7,903 nucleotides of DNA from Lachnospiraceae bacterium (lineage in GTDB: Bacteria > Bacillota > Clostridia > Lachnospirales > Lachnospiraceae). Below, one piece after another: positions 1-6,785 of this stretch (position 1 is its first letter; every line of letters begins with the position of its first letter). Below the pieces are notes generated by a model, which was not told where the DNA came from, ran no database searches, and worked only from the letters and a program-made list of their open reading frames with translations. A program made the translations under genes and the position numbers. The DNA is taken from NCBI GenBank assembly GCA_024691145.1, contig JAILNW010000262.1, positions 1 to 7,903 on the forward strand. The letters run 5' to 3'.

Positions 1-489
1 CTTAATGCTTCCATAGAGGCTGCAAGAGCCGGTGAGAACGGTAAAGGTTTTGCAGTTGTTGCTGAACAGGTTGGAGTTCTTGCCAAGGAATCGCACCAGG
101 CTGCAATAAATATTACAGAACAGATTGACCTAATGATTGAACATATAGATAAAGCAAAAGAATCTGTAGCACTTAATGAGCAGTCAGTTGAACAGGGTAT
201 GACAAACATGGAAATGGCAAAGACAGAAGCACAGAAACTTATAGATTTGCAGGAAGATGCAAAACAGCATGTTGGAGTTATTGCAGACAGATGCCAGCAT
301 ACAAAACAGTTTGAAGAAGAAGTTGGCAGCATGGTTGATATAATGACAGACCTTGTTAATAAGTCAAAGGAACAGGCAGGTTCTATAGCAGACTCAGTTG
401 AAAAACAGCAGGAACTTATGGATAACGTTAAACAGTCATTTAAGGGCTTAAATGATATATCAGATAATCTAAGAAGTTTAAGTGAATAA
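1..489 (+). CDS. Methyl-accepting chemotaxis protein, C-terminal signalling domain (5' truncated)
   Basis: This is the end of a chemoreceptor that relays ligand binding to the CheA/CheW kinase complex. The reading frame is open from base 1, so the start, any membrane segments and the sensor domain lie upstream of the window; the first in-frame ATG (133) is internal. The first 44 codons carry the highly conserved receptor hairpin tip: LNASIEAARAGE at residues 1-12, then GKGFAVVAEQ at 14-23 and VLAKES at 26-31. The remaining roughly 120 residues are charged, Gln-rich and heptad-like, as expected for the descending arm of the cytoplasmic coiled coil. The usual AEEVR stretch reads AEQVG here. There is no C-terminal NWETF-type CheR/CheB tether. 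A strong terminator follows, so the gene is the last of its transcript. The family call is very secure; the stimulus sensed cannot be known. Confidence 0.96.
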   Translation, partial: LNASIEAARAGENGKGFAVVAEQVGVLAKESHQAAINITEQIDLMIEHIDKAKESVALNEQSVEQGMTNMEMAKTEAQKLIDLQEDAKQHVGVIADRCQHTKQFEEEVGSMVDIMTDLVNKSKEQAGSIADSVEKQQELMDNVKQSFKGLNDISDNLRSLSE

Positions 490-498
490 AATATTAAT

Positions 499-524
499 GG
501 CTTGCCACATGGCAAGCCTCTTTT
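499..524 (+). terminator. Intrinsic terminator after the chemoreceptor gene
   Basis: A perfect 8-bp GC-rich stem, GGCTTGCC (499-506) and GGCAAGCC (511-518), closes an ACAT tetraloop and is followed by TCTTTT (519-524). It sits 9 bases after the stop codon of the chemoreceptor, the classic position and shape of a Rho-independent terminator. It separates the chemotaxis gene from the genes downstream. Confidence 0.93.
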
Positions 525-527
525 ATA

Positions 528-556
528 TTGTAAATACTAAACAGGTATGTTAAAAT
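528..556 (+). promoter_or_regulatory. Putative sigma-A promoter for the DUF89 gene
   Basis: TTGTAA (528-533) and TAAAAT (551-556) are separated by 17 bases, and a TG at 548-549 gives an extended -10 element. It lies just after the terminator of the preceding gene and 33 bases before the DUF89 start codon, the only place a promoter for that gene could sit in this gap. The -35 box matches consensus at four of six positions. No operator-like repeat overlaps it. Confidence 0.6.
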
Positions 557-589
557 TATGCGTGAATAGAAATGAAATGAGGTAGTGCC

Positions 590-1435
590 ATGAAAATATC
601 AAAAAGGTGTATAGATTGTTTATATAAAAGACAGATGGATAGAAGCAACAATGATAAGGAATATATGGAGATAGTAGATGAAATATTTGCTAACAGAGAT
701 GAAAGCGACTGCTGTCCATATCTTGTTTATCAGTTTAATAAGGAATATGAAAAAAGATATGGCAAAGCTAAATCCTTCAGGGATATAAATAGAAAGTACA
801 ATGATATAGTGTTAGAAAGAGAAGATAAAATAAGAACTATAATTGAAAAAAGTGAGGAACCGCTTAAAAAGGCCCTTATGTACTCAAGAGTTGGAAATTA
901 TATTGACTTTGGTGGAATGAATGTTGTGGATGATGATGAATTATTCAGATTGTTAAATGATGTTGAAACAAGAAAAGAAGATGAACAGGTAATTGAATCA
1001 TTTTTCTCACAATGTGAAAATGCGGAAAATTTCTTATTGTTAGCTGATAATTGTGGTGAGATAGTTTTAGATAAACTGCTTATAGAACAGCTAAAGAGGT
1101 ATTATCCAAAGCTTAATGTGACGGTGATGGTAAGAGGGGGAGAAATATATAACGATGCTTTATTAGAGGATGCTTTATACATAGGAATTGATAAGGTTGC
1201 TAAAGTAATTACAAATGGCACAAGTATAGCAGGAACTGTGTATAAAACCCTTCCAGATGAGGCAAAGCAGGCAATAGATAATGCGGATGTAATATTATCA
1301 AAAGGTCAGGCTAATTATGAATCCTTTGCAGAAGAAGGATTTCATGCATTTTTCTCACTACTTTGTAAATGTGAGATGTTTGTTGAAAGGTTTAATGTAC
1401 CAAGATTAACAGGGATTTTTGTTGAAAAAGACTAG
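590..1435 (+). CDS. DUF89/ARMT1-like domain protein (putative metal-dependent phosphatase)
   Basis: This 281-residue protein belongs to the DUF89 family, whose characterised members are Mn/Co/Ni-dependent phosphatases proposed to hydrolyse damaged or surplus phosphometabolites; the substrate here is unknown. Visible family marks in order are CIDC at residues 7-10, a GNYIDFGG segment at 102-109, ADNCGE at 152-157, VRGGEIYNDA at 181-190 and DVILSKGQANYES at 233-245. By comparison with family structures, D153, N154 and D189 are the likely metal ligands. The N-terminal CxxC plus a Cys pair at 41-42 resembles the microbial, stand-alone subfamily. The start is fixed by GAGG at 579-582, seven to eight bases before ATG. 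It has its own promoter and is followed after 12 bases by the promoter of the polyamine operon, so it is probably a single-gene unit, though read-through into the operon is possible. The protein is soluble, with no signal peptide. The family call is firm and the biochemical role is not. Confidence 0.9.
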   Translation: MKISKRCIDCLYKRQMDRSNNDKEYMEIVDEIFANRDESDCCPYLVYQFNKEYEKRYGKAKSFRDINRKYNDIVLEREDKIRTIIEKSEEPLKKALMYSRVGNYIDFGGMNVVDDDELFRLLNDVETRKEDEQVIESFFSQCENAENFLLLADNCGEIVLDKLLIEQLKRYYPKLNVTVMVRGGEIYNDALLEDALYIGIDKVAKVITNGTSIAGTVYKTLPDEAKQAIDNADVILSKGQANYESFAEEGFHAFFSLLCKCEMFVERFNVPRLTGIFVEKD

Positions 1436-1441
1436 ATATTA

Positions 1442-1464
1442 TTTTACTTGAAAAGCAAGTAAAA
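1442..1464. promoter_or_regulatory. Perfect inverted repeat over the speD promoter, candidate operator
   Basis: TTTTACTTG (1442-1450) and CAAGTAAAA (1456-1464) are exact reverse complements around a 5-base AAAAG centre. The left arm runs into the -35 box (TTGAAA, 1448-1453) and the right arm fills the start of the spacer. A dimeric repressor bound here would block RNA polymerase. The stem is AT-rich and is not followed by a T run, so a terminator for the gene upstream is unlikely. The regulator cannot be identified from this window, which has no transcription factor gene. Confidence 0.6.
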
Positions 1465-1476
1465 ATATACTATACT
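1448..1476 (+). promoter_or_regulatory. Strong sigma-A promoter of the polyamine operon
   Basis: TTGAAA (1448-1453) and TATACT (1471-1476) each match consensus at five of six positions and are exactly 17 bases apart. Transcription would begin near 1483, giving a leader of about 70 bases before speD. The leader opens with a pyrimidine-rich tract (about 1486-1500) and contains a 13-codon open frame from 1528 that overlaps the speD start (see findings). No terminator or further clear promoter is visible up to 6751, so this probably drives all five polyamine genes. Confidence 0.8.
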
Positions 1477-1553
1477 GATATTGTGCCTTTATTTTCTTTT
1501 GGGCATAATTATTAAAAGATTATTCCTATGGGGAGAATCAGAAAGGAAATGAG

Positions 1554-2315
1554 ATGGAGAATAAATTAAAATTATATGGGTTTAATAATCTAACTAAATC
1601 ATTAAGTTTTAATATTTATGACGTCTGTTATGCAAAGACAGCAAGGGAACAGCAGAATTATATAGCGTATATTGATGAACAGTACAATTCAGAGAGAATT
1701 ACGCAGATTATGACGGATTTAACCAATATGATAGGCGCCAATGTTCTTAGTGTTTCAAAGCAGGACTACGACCCACAGGGAGCATCTGTTACATTTCTTA
1801 TAGCTGAGAGTTCTATGGTGCCTATGAGAGGCGATGATATTGTTGCACATCTTGACAAGAGTCATGTTACGGTGCATACATATCCTGAGTTTCATCCAGA
1901 GACATCAATTGCAACATTCAGAGTTGATATAGATGTGGCAACATGTGGAGAGATAACCCCATTATCCACCTTAGACTACCTTATAGGAAAGTTCGATTCG
2001 GATATTATAACTATGGACTACAGAGTCAGAGGATTCACAAGGAATCTTCAGGGACAGAAACTGTTCATAGATCATAAGATAACATCCATACAGGATTATA
2101 TTGATAAGCAGACTTTGTTAAAGTATGATGCTGTTGATATTAACGTATATCAGGCAAATATGTTCCATACAAAGATGCTTATAAAGGATATAGATTTACA
2201 GAATTATCTGTTTAATACAGATGTATATGAACTCCCGCCACAGTTACGCCTTGAGATAACTAATAACTTAAGACGTGAGATGATAGAGATATATAGCGGA
2301 AGAAACATATACTAG
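1554..2315 (+). CDS. speD: S-adenosylmethionine decarboxylase proenzyme, long (E. coli-like) class
   Basis: It decarboxylates AdoMet to decarboxylated AdoMet, the aminopropyl donor used by the spermidine synthase two genes downstream. The 253-residue product is a pyruvoyl enzyme made by self-cleavage. The cleavage site LDKSH is at residues 100-104, so cleavage before S103 should give a beta chain of 102 residues and a pyruvoyl-capped alpha chain of 151. C131 in ATCGEITPL sits 28 residues after S103, the same spacing as the catalytic S112/C140 pair of the E. coli enzyme. Further shared blocks are HTYPE (108-112), MDYRVRGFTRN and VDINVYQANMFHTKM. The position after the cleavage site that is Cys in E. 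coli is Thr here (T106). The length matches the 264-residue E. coli class, not the ~125-residue class of Bacillus. AGGA at 1544-1547, six bases before ATG, supports the start. First gene of the operon. Confidence 0.96.
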   Translation: MENKLKLYGFNNLTKSLSFNIYDVCYAKTAREQQNYIAYIDEQYNSERITQIMTDLTNMIGANVLSVSKQDYDPQGASVTFLIAESSMVPMRGDDIVAHLDKSHVTVHTYPEFHPETSIATFRVDIDVATCGEITPLSTLDYLIGKFDSDIITMDYRVRGFTRNLQGQKLFIDHKITSIQDYIDKQTLLKYDAVDINVYQANMFHTKMLIKDIDLQNYLFNTDVYELPPQLRLEITNNLRREMIEIYSGRNIY

Positions 2316-2348
2316 TATATTTACATTTTCATAAAGCGGGGTTAAATA

Positions 2349-3797
2349 ATGAACAGTATATCGCAGGAAAGAGCTCCTATATATGAAGCTCTTGAAGATT
2401 TCAGACATAGAAGGATTGTGCCATTTGACGTACCAGGACACAAAAGAGGAAGAGGCAATCCAAGTCTTACGGAATTTTTAGGACAAAGATGCCTTGATAT
2501 AGATGTTAATTCAATGAAACCCTTAGACAACCTTTGTCATCCGGTTTCAATTATAAAAGAAGCAGAAGAGATAGCTGCTGAGGCATTTGGTGCCGCTAAT
2601 GCATTTTTTATGGTGGGTGGAACAACAAGTGCTGTGCAGAGTATGATTATGTATGCATGTAAATCAAAGGACAAAATTATACTTGCAAGAAATGTTCACA
2701 GAAGTGCAATTAATGCGCTTATATTATGTGGAGCTGTTCCGGTGTATGTTAATCCGGAGGTTGATAAGAGACTGGGAATATCACTTGGTATGTCTGTAAG
2801 CCAGGTAAAGAAAGCCATAGAGGAAAATCCTGACGCAAAGGCAATACTTATCAACAATCCTACATACTACGGCATATGCTCAGATATTAAGACTATAGTT
2901 AAACTTGCACATGAGAAGGGTATGCTGGTACTTATAGATGAAGCCCATGGAACACACCTTTCCTTTGGAAAGAATCTTCCTGTTTCAGCTATGGAGGCAG
3001 GAGCAGACATGGCTTCTGTAAGTATGCATAAGTCAGGAGGAAGTTTAACTCAGAGTTCATTTTTACTATTAGGTAAAAATGTTAATAAAGACTATATGAG
3101 ACAGGTTATTAATCTTATACAGACAACAAGTGCTTCATACCTGCTTCTTGCAAGCCTTGATTTATCAAGAAAGAATCTTGCGCTTCATGGTGAGGAGATA
3201 TTTGAACAGGTAAGCGAGTTTGCAGAGTATGCAAGGGAAGAGATTAATAACATAGGCGATTACTATGCTTTCTCCAAGGAATTAATTAATGGAGACAGTA
3301 TTTATGATTTTGATATGACGAAGCTTTGTGTACATACTATAGACGTTGGTCTTGCCGGAATTGAGGTTTATGACCTTCTTAGAGATGAGTATGATATACA
3401 GATTGAGTTTGGTGATATAGGTAATATTTTAGCATATATTTCTGTTGGAGACAGAAAGAGGGATATAGAGCGTCTTGTAAGTGCCATGGCACAGATAAGA
3501 AGACGATACAAGAAAGAAAAGAAGGGTATGCTTGTTCAGGAGTATATCAGTCCTATTGTAAAGATGAGCCCTCATGATGCGTTTTATGCAGATAGAAAGC
3601 AGATTCCTCTTAATTCTGCTGAAGGATATACATGTGCAGAGTTTGCCATGTGTTATCCACCAGGAATACCTATACTTGCACCAGGTGAGATAATTACAAA
3701 GAATATTATTGAATATATTAATTACGCTAAGGAAAAGGGCTGTTCTTTAACAGGAACAGAGGATATAGAACTTAATAATATAAATGTAATAGTGTGA
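2349..3797 (+). CDS. speA: Fold-type-I PLP arginine decarboxylase (Orn/Lys/Arg decarboxylase family)
   Basis: A 482-residue cytosolic PLP enzyme of the Orn/Lys/Arg decarboxylase family, the size of the ~490-residue Bacillus SpeA. Visible marks are PGHKRG at 29-34, the cofactor-binding GGTTSA at 90-95, DEAHG at 197-201 (D197 contacts the PLP ring in the family), and SMHKSGGS at 225-232 with K228 as the Schiff-base lysine. The C-terminal region keeps YPPGIPILAPGE at 436-447. Sequence alone does not separate arginine, lysine and ornithine as substrates. The agmatinase gene two positions downstream argues for arginine to agmatine, the first step of putrescine synthesis. It starts 33 bases after speD. 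The ribosome binding site is a modest GGGG (2338-2341) seven bases before ATG. The N-terminal regulatory wing domain of the ~750-residue enterobacterial decarboxylases is absent, as in other short biosynthetic forms. Confidence 0.93.
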   Translation: MNSISQERAPIYEALEDFRHRRIVPFDVPGHKRGRGNPSLTEFLGQRCLDIDVNSMKPLDNLCHPVSIIKEAEEIAAEAFGAANAFFMVGGTTSAVQSMIMYACKSKDKIILARNVHRSAINALILCGAVPVYVNPEVDKRLGISLGMSVSQVKKAIEENPDAKAILINNPTYYGICSDIKTIVKLAHEKGMLVLIDEAHGTHLSFGKNLPVSAMEAGADMASVSMHKSGGSLTQSSFLLLGKNVNKDYMRQVINLIQTTSASYLLLASLDLSRKNLALHGEEIFEQVSEFAEYAREEINNIGDYYAFSKELINGDSIYDFDMTKLCVHTIDVGLAGIEVYDLLRDEYDIQIEFGDIGNILAYISVGDRKRDIERLVSAMAQIRRRYKKEKKGMLVQEYISPIVKMSPHDAFYADRKQIPLNSAEGYTCAEFAMCYPPGIPILAPGEIITKNIIEYINYAKEKGCSLTGTEDIELNNINVIV

Positions 3798-3813
3798 AAG
3801 GAAATGTGATTAT

Positions 3814-4668
3814 ATGCAGTTATGGTTTACTGAAAGACACACATCAACTGTTGAGTTTTCAATTAAAGTAGACAGACAGTTGTATACAGCTCAGAGTGAG
3901 TTTCAGAGAATTGATGTATTTGATTCCAAAGAGTTTGGAAGATTCCTTACACTTGATGGCTATATGATGCTTACAGAAAAGGATGAGTTTATTTATCATG
4001 AGATGATTACACATGTTCCTATGGCTGTTAATCCTAATGTTAAGGATGTACTTGTAATAGGTGCAGGTGACGGCGGTGTTATAAGGGAACTTTGTAATTA
4101 TAGTAATATAAAGTCAATTGACCTTGTGGAGATAGATGAGCTTGTTGTTGAGGTTTGTAAGAAGTATCTTCCGCAGACAGCATGTTGCTTAGATGATGAA
4201 CGAGTGCATATTCATTATGAAGATGGTGTAAGATTTGTACGTTCATGTGAGAATAAATATGATCTTATAATAGTTGATTCCACAGATCCATTTGGACCTG
4301 GAGAAGGACTGTTTACAAAGGAATTTTATGGTTCATGTTATAATGCGCTTAATGATGATGGAATTCTTGTTAATCAGCATGAAAGCCCATTTTATCATGA
4401 TGATGCAGTTGCCATGCAGAGGGCTCATAAGAGAATATTTGAGAGTTTCCCTATTTGCAAGGTTTATCAGGCACATATACCGACGTATCCATCAGGACAC
4501 TGGCTCTTTGGCTTTGCTTCAAAGAAGTACCATCCTGTAAATGATGTTAATTTTTCAAAGTGGAATATGCTAGGTATTAAGACAAAATATTATAATACAC
4601 GTCTCCATGCAGGAGCATTTGCACTTCCTAACTATGTTGAAGAGATGTTAAGAGATGTGGAAGGATAG
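3814..4668 (+). CDS. speE: Spermidine synthase (polyamine aminopropyltransferase)
   Basis: It transfers the aminopropyl group of decarboxylated AdoMet to putrescine, giving spermidine and methylthioadenosine. The 284 residues follow the family plan: a short N-terminal beta domain, then a Rossmann methyltransferase-like fold. Key marks are YHEM at 61-64, the nucleotide-binding GAGDGG at 83-88, VEID at 105-108 binding the adenosyl ribose, YEDGVRF at 135-141, the catalytic DSTDP at 155-159 (D155) and PTYPSGHW at 223-230. All active-site blocks are intact. The gap to the upstream gene is 16 bases; AAGGA at 3798-3802 is 11 bases before ATG, slightly long, and the overlapping ATG at 3804 is followed directly by a stop. 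Its last codons hold the ribosome binding site of speB, so the two are translationally linked. Agmatine as acceptor, known in Thermus, is possible but not the default reading. Confidence 0.96.
   Translation: MQLWFTERHTSTVEFSIKVDRQLYTAQSEFQRIDVFDSKEFGRFLTLDGYMMLTEKDEFIYHEMITHVPMAVNPNVKDVLVIGAGDGGVIRELCNYSNIKSIDLVEIDELVVEVCKKYLPQTACCLDDERVHIHYEDGVRFVRSCENKYDLIIVDSTDPFGPGEGLFTKEFYGSCYNALNDDGILVNQHESPFYHDDAVAMQRAHKRIFESFPICKVYQAHIPTYPSGHWLFGFASKKYHPVNDVNFSKWNMLGIKTKYYNTRLHAGAFALPNYVEEMLRDVEG
4661..4665 (+). promoter_or_regulatory. speB ribosome binding site inside the end of speE
   Basis: AAGGA ends directly before the speE TAG stop (4666-4668) and eight bases before the speB ATG at 4674. With only five bases between stop and start, ribosomes ending speE can re-start on speB, a tight coupling of the two enzymes. 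Confidence 0.75.
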
Positions 4669-4673
4669 AGATT

Positions 4674-5531
4674 ATGTTAAATAACAATATAGAAACTTTT
4701 ATCGGATGTGATGCTGAATATAAGGATGCAAAGATTGTGCTGTTTGGAGCACCATTTGATGGAACAACTTCCTACAGACCAGGAACAAGATTTGCACCCC
4801 ATACAATAAGGGCAGAGTCATTTGGACTTGAAACCTACAGCCCTTATCAGGACAAGGATTTAACTGATTATTTAATTATGGACAGCGGAGATATAGAGCT
4901 TTGTTTTGGAAATACTGAAAGGGTACTTAGTGATATTGAAGACAGAACAAATGATATATTAAGTGATAAGAAGCTTCCCTTCATGATAGGCGGAGAGCAT
5001 CTTGTTACACTTGGTGCTTTCAGGGCATGTAAAAAGGCATATGATGATATTTACATTATTCATTTTGATGCCCATACGGACCTAAGGGAAGAGTATCTTG
5101 GAGAGACTTTGTCTCATGCATCTGTCATAAGAAGATGTTATGATTATGTTGGTGACGGACATATATTCCAGTTTGGTATTCGTTCTGGTGACAGACCGGA
5201 GTTTTACTGGAGCAAAGAAGGTCATACTTACATGAATAAGTATAACTTTGATACATTGGAGGAGATAGTTGAGAAACTAAAGGGAAAGAATGTTTACTTT
5301 ACTTTGGACCTTGATGTACTTGATCCTTCGGTATTTCCTGGAACAGGAACTCCTGAGGCAGGTGGAGTTTCCTTTGAGGAGCTTAGAAAGGCTGTAACTT
5401 TGGTTTGCAGCAGTTGCAATATAGTTGGCTGTGATGTTAATGAACTTAGTCCCGTATATGACCAGTCGGGAGTGTCTACAGCCATTGCAGGAAAAATAAT
5501 AAGAGAGATGCTTTTAGCACTTAATAAATAA
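4674..5531 (+). CDS. speB: Agmatinase (ureohydrolase family)
   Basis: It hydrolyses agmatine to putrescine and urea. The 285-residue protein has every binuclear manganese motif of the arginase/agmatinase family: GGEH at 106-109 (H109), DAHTD at 132-136 (D132, H134, D136), and DLDVLDPS at 212-219 (D212, D214). SHAS at 147-150 and PGTGTPEAGG at 222-231 are also typical, and E257 in DVNELSP follows. The short form, the SYRPGTR stretch at 33-39 and the arginine decarboxylase in the same operon favour agmatinase over arginase or formiminoglutamase. A related possibility is aminopropylagmatine ureohydrolase, the role of SpeB homologues in routes where agmatine is extended before urea is removed. 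The start is set by AAGGA within the end of speE. The family is certain; agmatine as the only substrate is inferred from context. Confidence 0.94.
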   Translation: MLNNNIETFIGCDAEYKDAKIVLFGAPFDGTTSYRPGTRFAPHTIRAESFGLETYSPYQDKDLTDYLIMDSGDIELCFGNTERVLSDIEDRTNDILSDKKLPFMIGGEHLVTLGAFRACKKAYDDIYIIHFDAHTDLREEYLGETLSHASVIRRCYDYVGDGHIFQFGIRSGDRPEFYWSKEGHTYMNKYNFDTLEEIVEKLKGKNVYFTLDLDVLDPSVFPGTGTPEAGGVSFEELRKAVTLVCSSCNIVGCDVNELSPVYDQSGVSTAIAGKIIREMLLALNK

Positions 5532-5535
5532 ATTC

Positions 5536-5541
5536 AGGAGG
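5536..5541 (+). promoter_or_regulatory. Consensus ribosome binding site of the CASDH gene
   Basis: A perfect AGGAGG seven bases before the ATG at 5549, the best Shine-Dalgarno match in the window. It is stronger than the sites of speA, speE and speB, suggesting that the last operon gene is well translated and not a decaying remnant. Confidence 0.8.
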
Positions 5542-5548
5542 CAGAATA

Positions 5549-6751
5549 ATGGGAAAAGCTTTAATTATAGGTTGTGGTGGAGTAGCATCAGTTGCTATTC
5601 ATAAATGTTGTCAGAACAGTGATGTATTTGAGGAGATTTGTATTGCAAGCAGAACTTTGTCTAAGTGTGAGGCTTTAAAGGCTAAGTTAGAGAATAAGAC
5701 AAAGACTAAGATTTCTGTTGCAAAGGTAGATGCAGATAATGTTGATGAACTTATTGCTCTTATAAATGAAGTTAAGCCGGATATAGTTATGAATCTTGCA
5801 CTTCCTTATCAGGATCTTAAGATTATGGATGCTTGTCTTGCTACTAAAACTCACTATATGGATACAGCTAACTATGAGCCGGAGGATACAGCAAAGTTTG
5901 AGTACAGCTGGCAGTGGGCTTATAAGGAGAAGTTTGAAGAAGCAGGTATTATGGCACTTCTTGGAAGCGGATTTGATCCAGGTGTAACAGGTGTTTTCTC
6001 TGCATATGCCCTTAAGCACTATTTTGATGAAATCAATTATATAGATATATTAGACTGTAACGCAGGTGACCATGGATATCCATTTGCAACAAACTTTAAT
6101 CCTGAGATTAACATAAGAGAAGTTTCTGCAAAGGGAAGTTACTGGGAGAACGGAGCATGGGTTGAAACAGAGCCTATGGAGATTAAGCGAGTTTATGATT
6201 TCCCAGAAATCGGACCTAAGGATATGTATCTTTTACATCATGAAGAGATTGAGTCTCTTGCGCTTAACATGCCAGGAATTAAGAGAATAAGATTCTTTAT
6301 GACATTTGGACAGAGCTACCTTACTCATCTTAAGTGTCTTGAGAATGTAGGCATGACTTCTATTGAGCCTATTGAATATGAAGGCAAGATGATAGTTCCA
6401 TTACAGTTCTTAAAGGCTGTACTTCCAGATCCGGCTTCACTTGGCCCTAGAACTAAGGGTAAGACTAATATAGGATGTATCTTTAAGGGCAAGAAAAATG
6501 GTGAAGAGAAGCTTTACTATGTTTACAATGTCTGTGACCATGAAAGCTGCTACAAAGAGGTGGAAAGCCAGGCAATTTCATATACAACAGGTGTTCCAGC
6601 CATGATTGGTGCTTCTATGATTCTTACTGGAAAGTGGAACAAACCAGGTGTTCATAACATTGAGGAGTTTGATCCAGATCCATTTATGGAAGAACTTAAT
6701 AAATGGGGACTTCCTTGGAAGGAAAGCTTTAATCCGGATTTAGTTGAGTAA
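5549..6751 (+). CDS. Carboxynorspermidine/carboxyspermidine dehydrogenase (CASDH), saccharopine dehydrogenase family
   Basis: This 400-residue NAD(P)H enzyme reductively joins aspartate semialdehyde to a diamine: putrescine gives carboxyspermidine, diaminopropane gives carboxynorspermidine. The N-terminal Rossmann motif is GCGGVAS at 8-14, followed by IASRT at 32-36. Family blocks closely recall the Vibrio cholerae enzyme: WQWAYKEKFEEAG, GSGFDPGV, NAGDHGYPFATNFNPE, LPDPASLGP, EVESQAISYTTGVPA and the C-terminal EFDPDPFMEEL. These distinguish it from lysine-pathway saccharopine dehydrogenases. It begins 17 bases after speB with a consensus ribosome binding site and has no internal stop or frame break. 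The usual next gene, the PLP-dependent carboxynorspermidine decarboxylase (nspC), is missing here and an ATPase gene follows instead. The amine actually used is uncertain; agmatine would also be available in this cell. Confidence 0.93.
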   Translation: MGKALIIGCGGVASVAIHKCCQNSDVFEEICIASRTLSKCEALKAKLENKTKTKISVAKVDADNVDELIALINEVKPDIVMNLALPYQDLKIMDACLATKTHYMDTANYEPEDTAKFEYSWQWAYKEKFEEAGIMALLGSGFDPGVTGVFSAYALKHYFDEINYIDILDCNAGDHGYPFATNFNPEINIREVSAKGSYWENGAWVETEPMEIKRVYDFPEIGPKDMYLLHHEEIESLALNMPGIKRIRFFMTFGQSYLTHLKCLENVGMTSIEPIEYEGKMIVPLQFLKAVLPDPASLGPRTKGKTNIGCIFKGKKNGEEKLYYVYNVCDHESCYKEVESQAISYTTGVPAMIGASMILTGKWNKPGVHNIEEFDPDPFMEELNKWGLPWKESFNPDLVE

Positions 6752-6773
6752 CTATTATTTCAGAAGCAGAAAT

Positions 6774-6777
6774 GGAG
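6774..6777 (+). promoter_or_regulatory. Ribosome binding site deciding the TTG start of the ATPase gene
   Basis: GGAG lies eight bases before TTG at 6786. The first in-frame ATG (6834) has no such site and would remove 16 residues typical of the family's N terminus. The ATG at 6772 is in another frame and stops after five codons. Confidence 0.65.
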
Positions 6778-6785
6778 AATTTATT

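Noticed and set aside
133..489. Short 118-codon gene starting at the ATG at 133
   Set aside because: The same frame is open to base 1 and encodes the conserved chemoreceptor tip before 133, so the ATG is internal to a longer gene.
1442..1464. Hairpin read as a terminator of the DUF89 gene
   Set aside because: The stem is AT-rich with only two G/C pairs and is followed by an A run, not a T run; it overlaps a strong promoter, so an operator role fits better.
1484..1507. TGCC...GGCA hairpin in the speD leader as a riboswitch or attenuator
   Set aside because: Only about four solid base pairs around a long loop, with no terminator or anti-terminator partner and no recognisable AdoMet riboswitch core.
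5687..6019. Minus-strand 110-codon open frame within the CASDH gene
   Set aside because: It lies fully inside a conserved enzyme gene and its Cys/Ile/Leu-rich product resembles no known protein; the same applies to the minus-strand frames at 2342-2530 and 5294-5485 and the alternate-frame + strand ones at 4274-4540 and 5796-5987.
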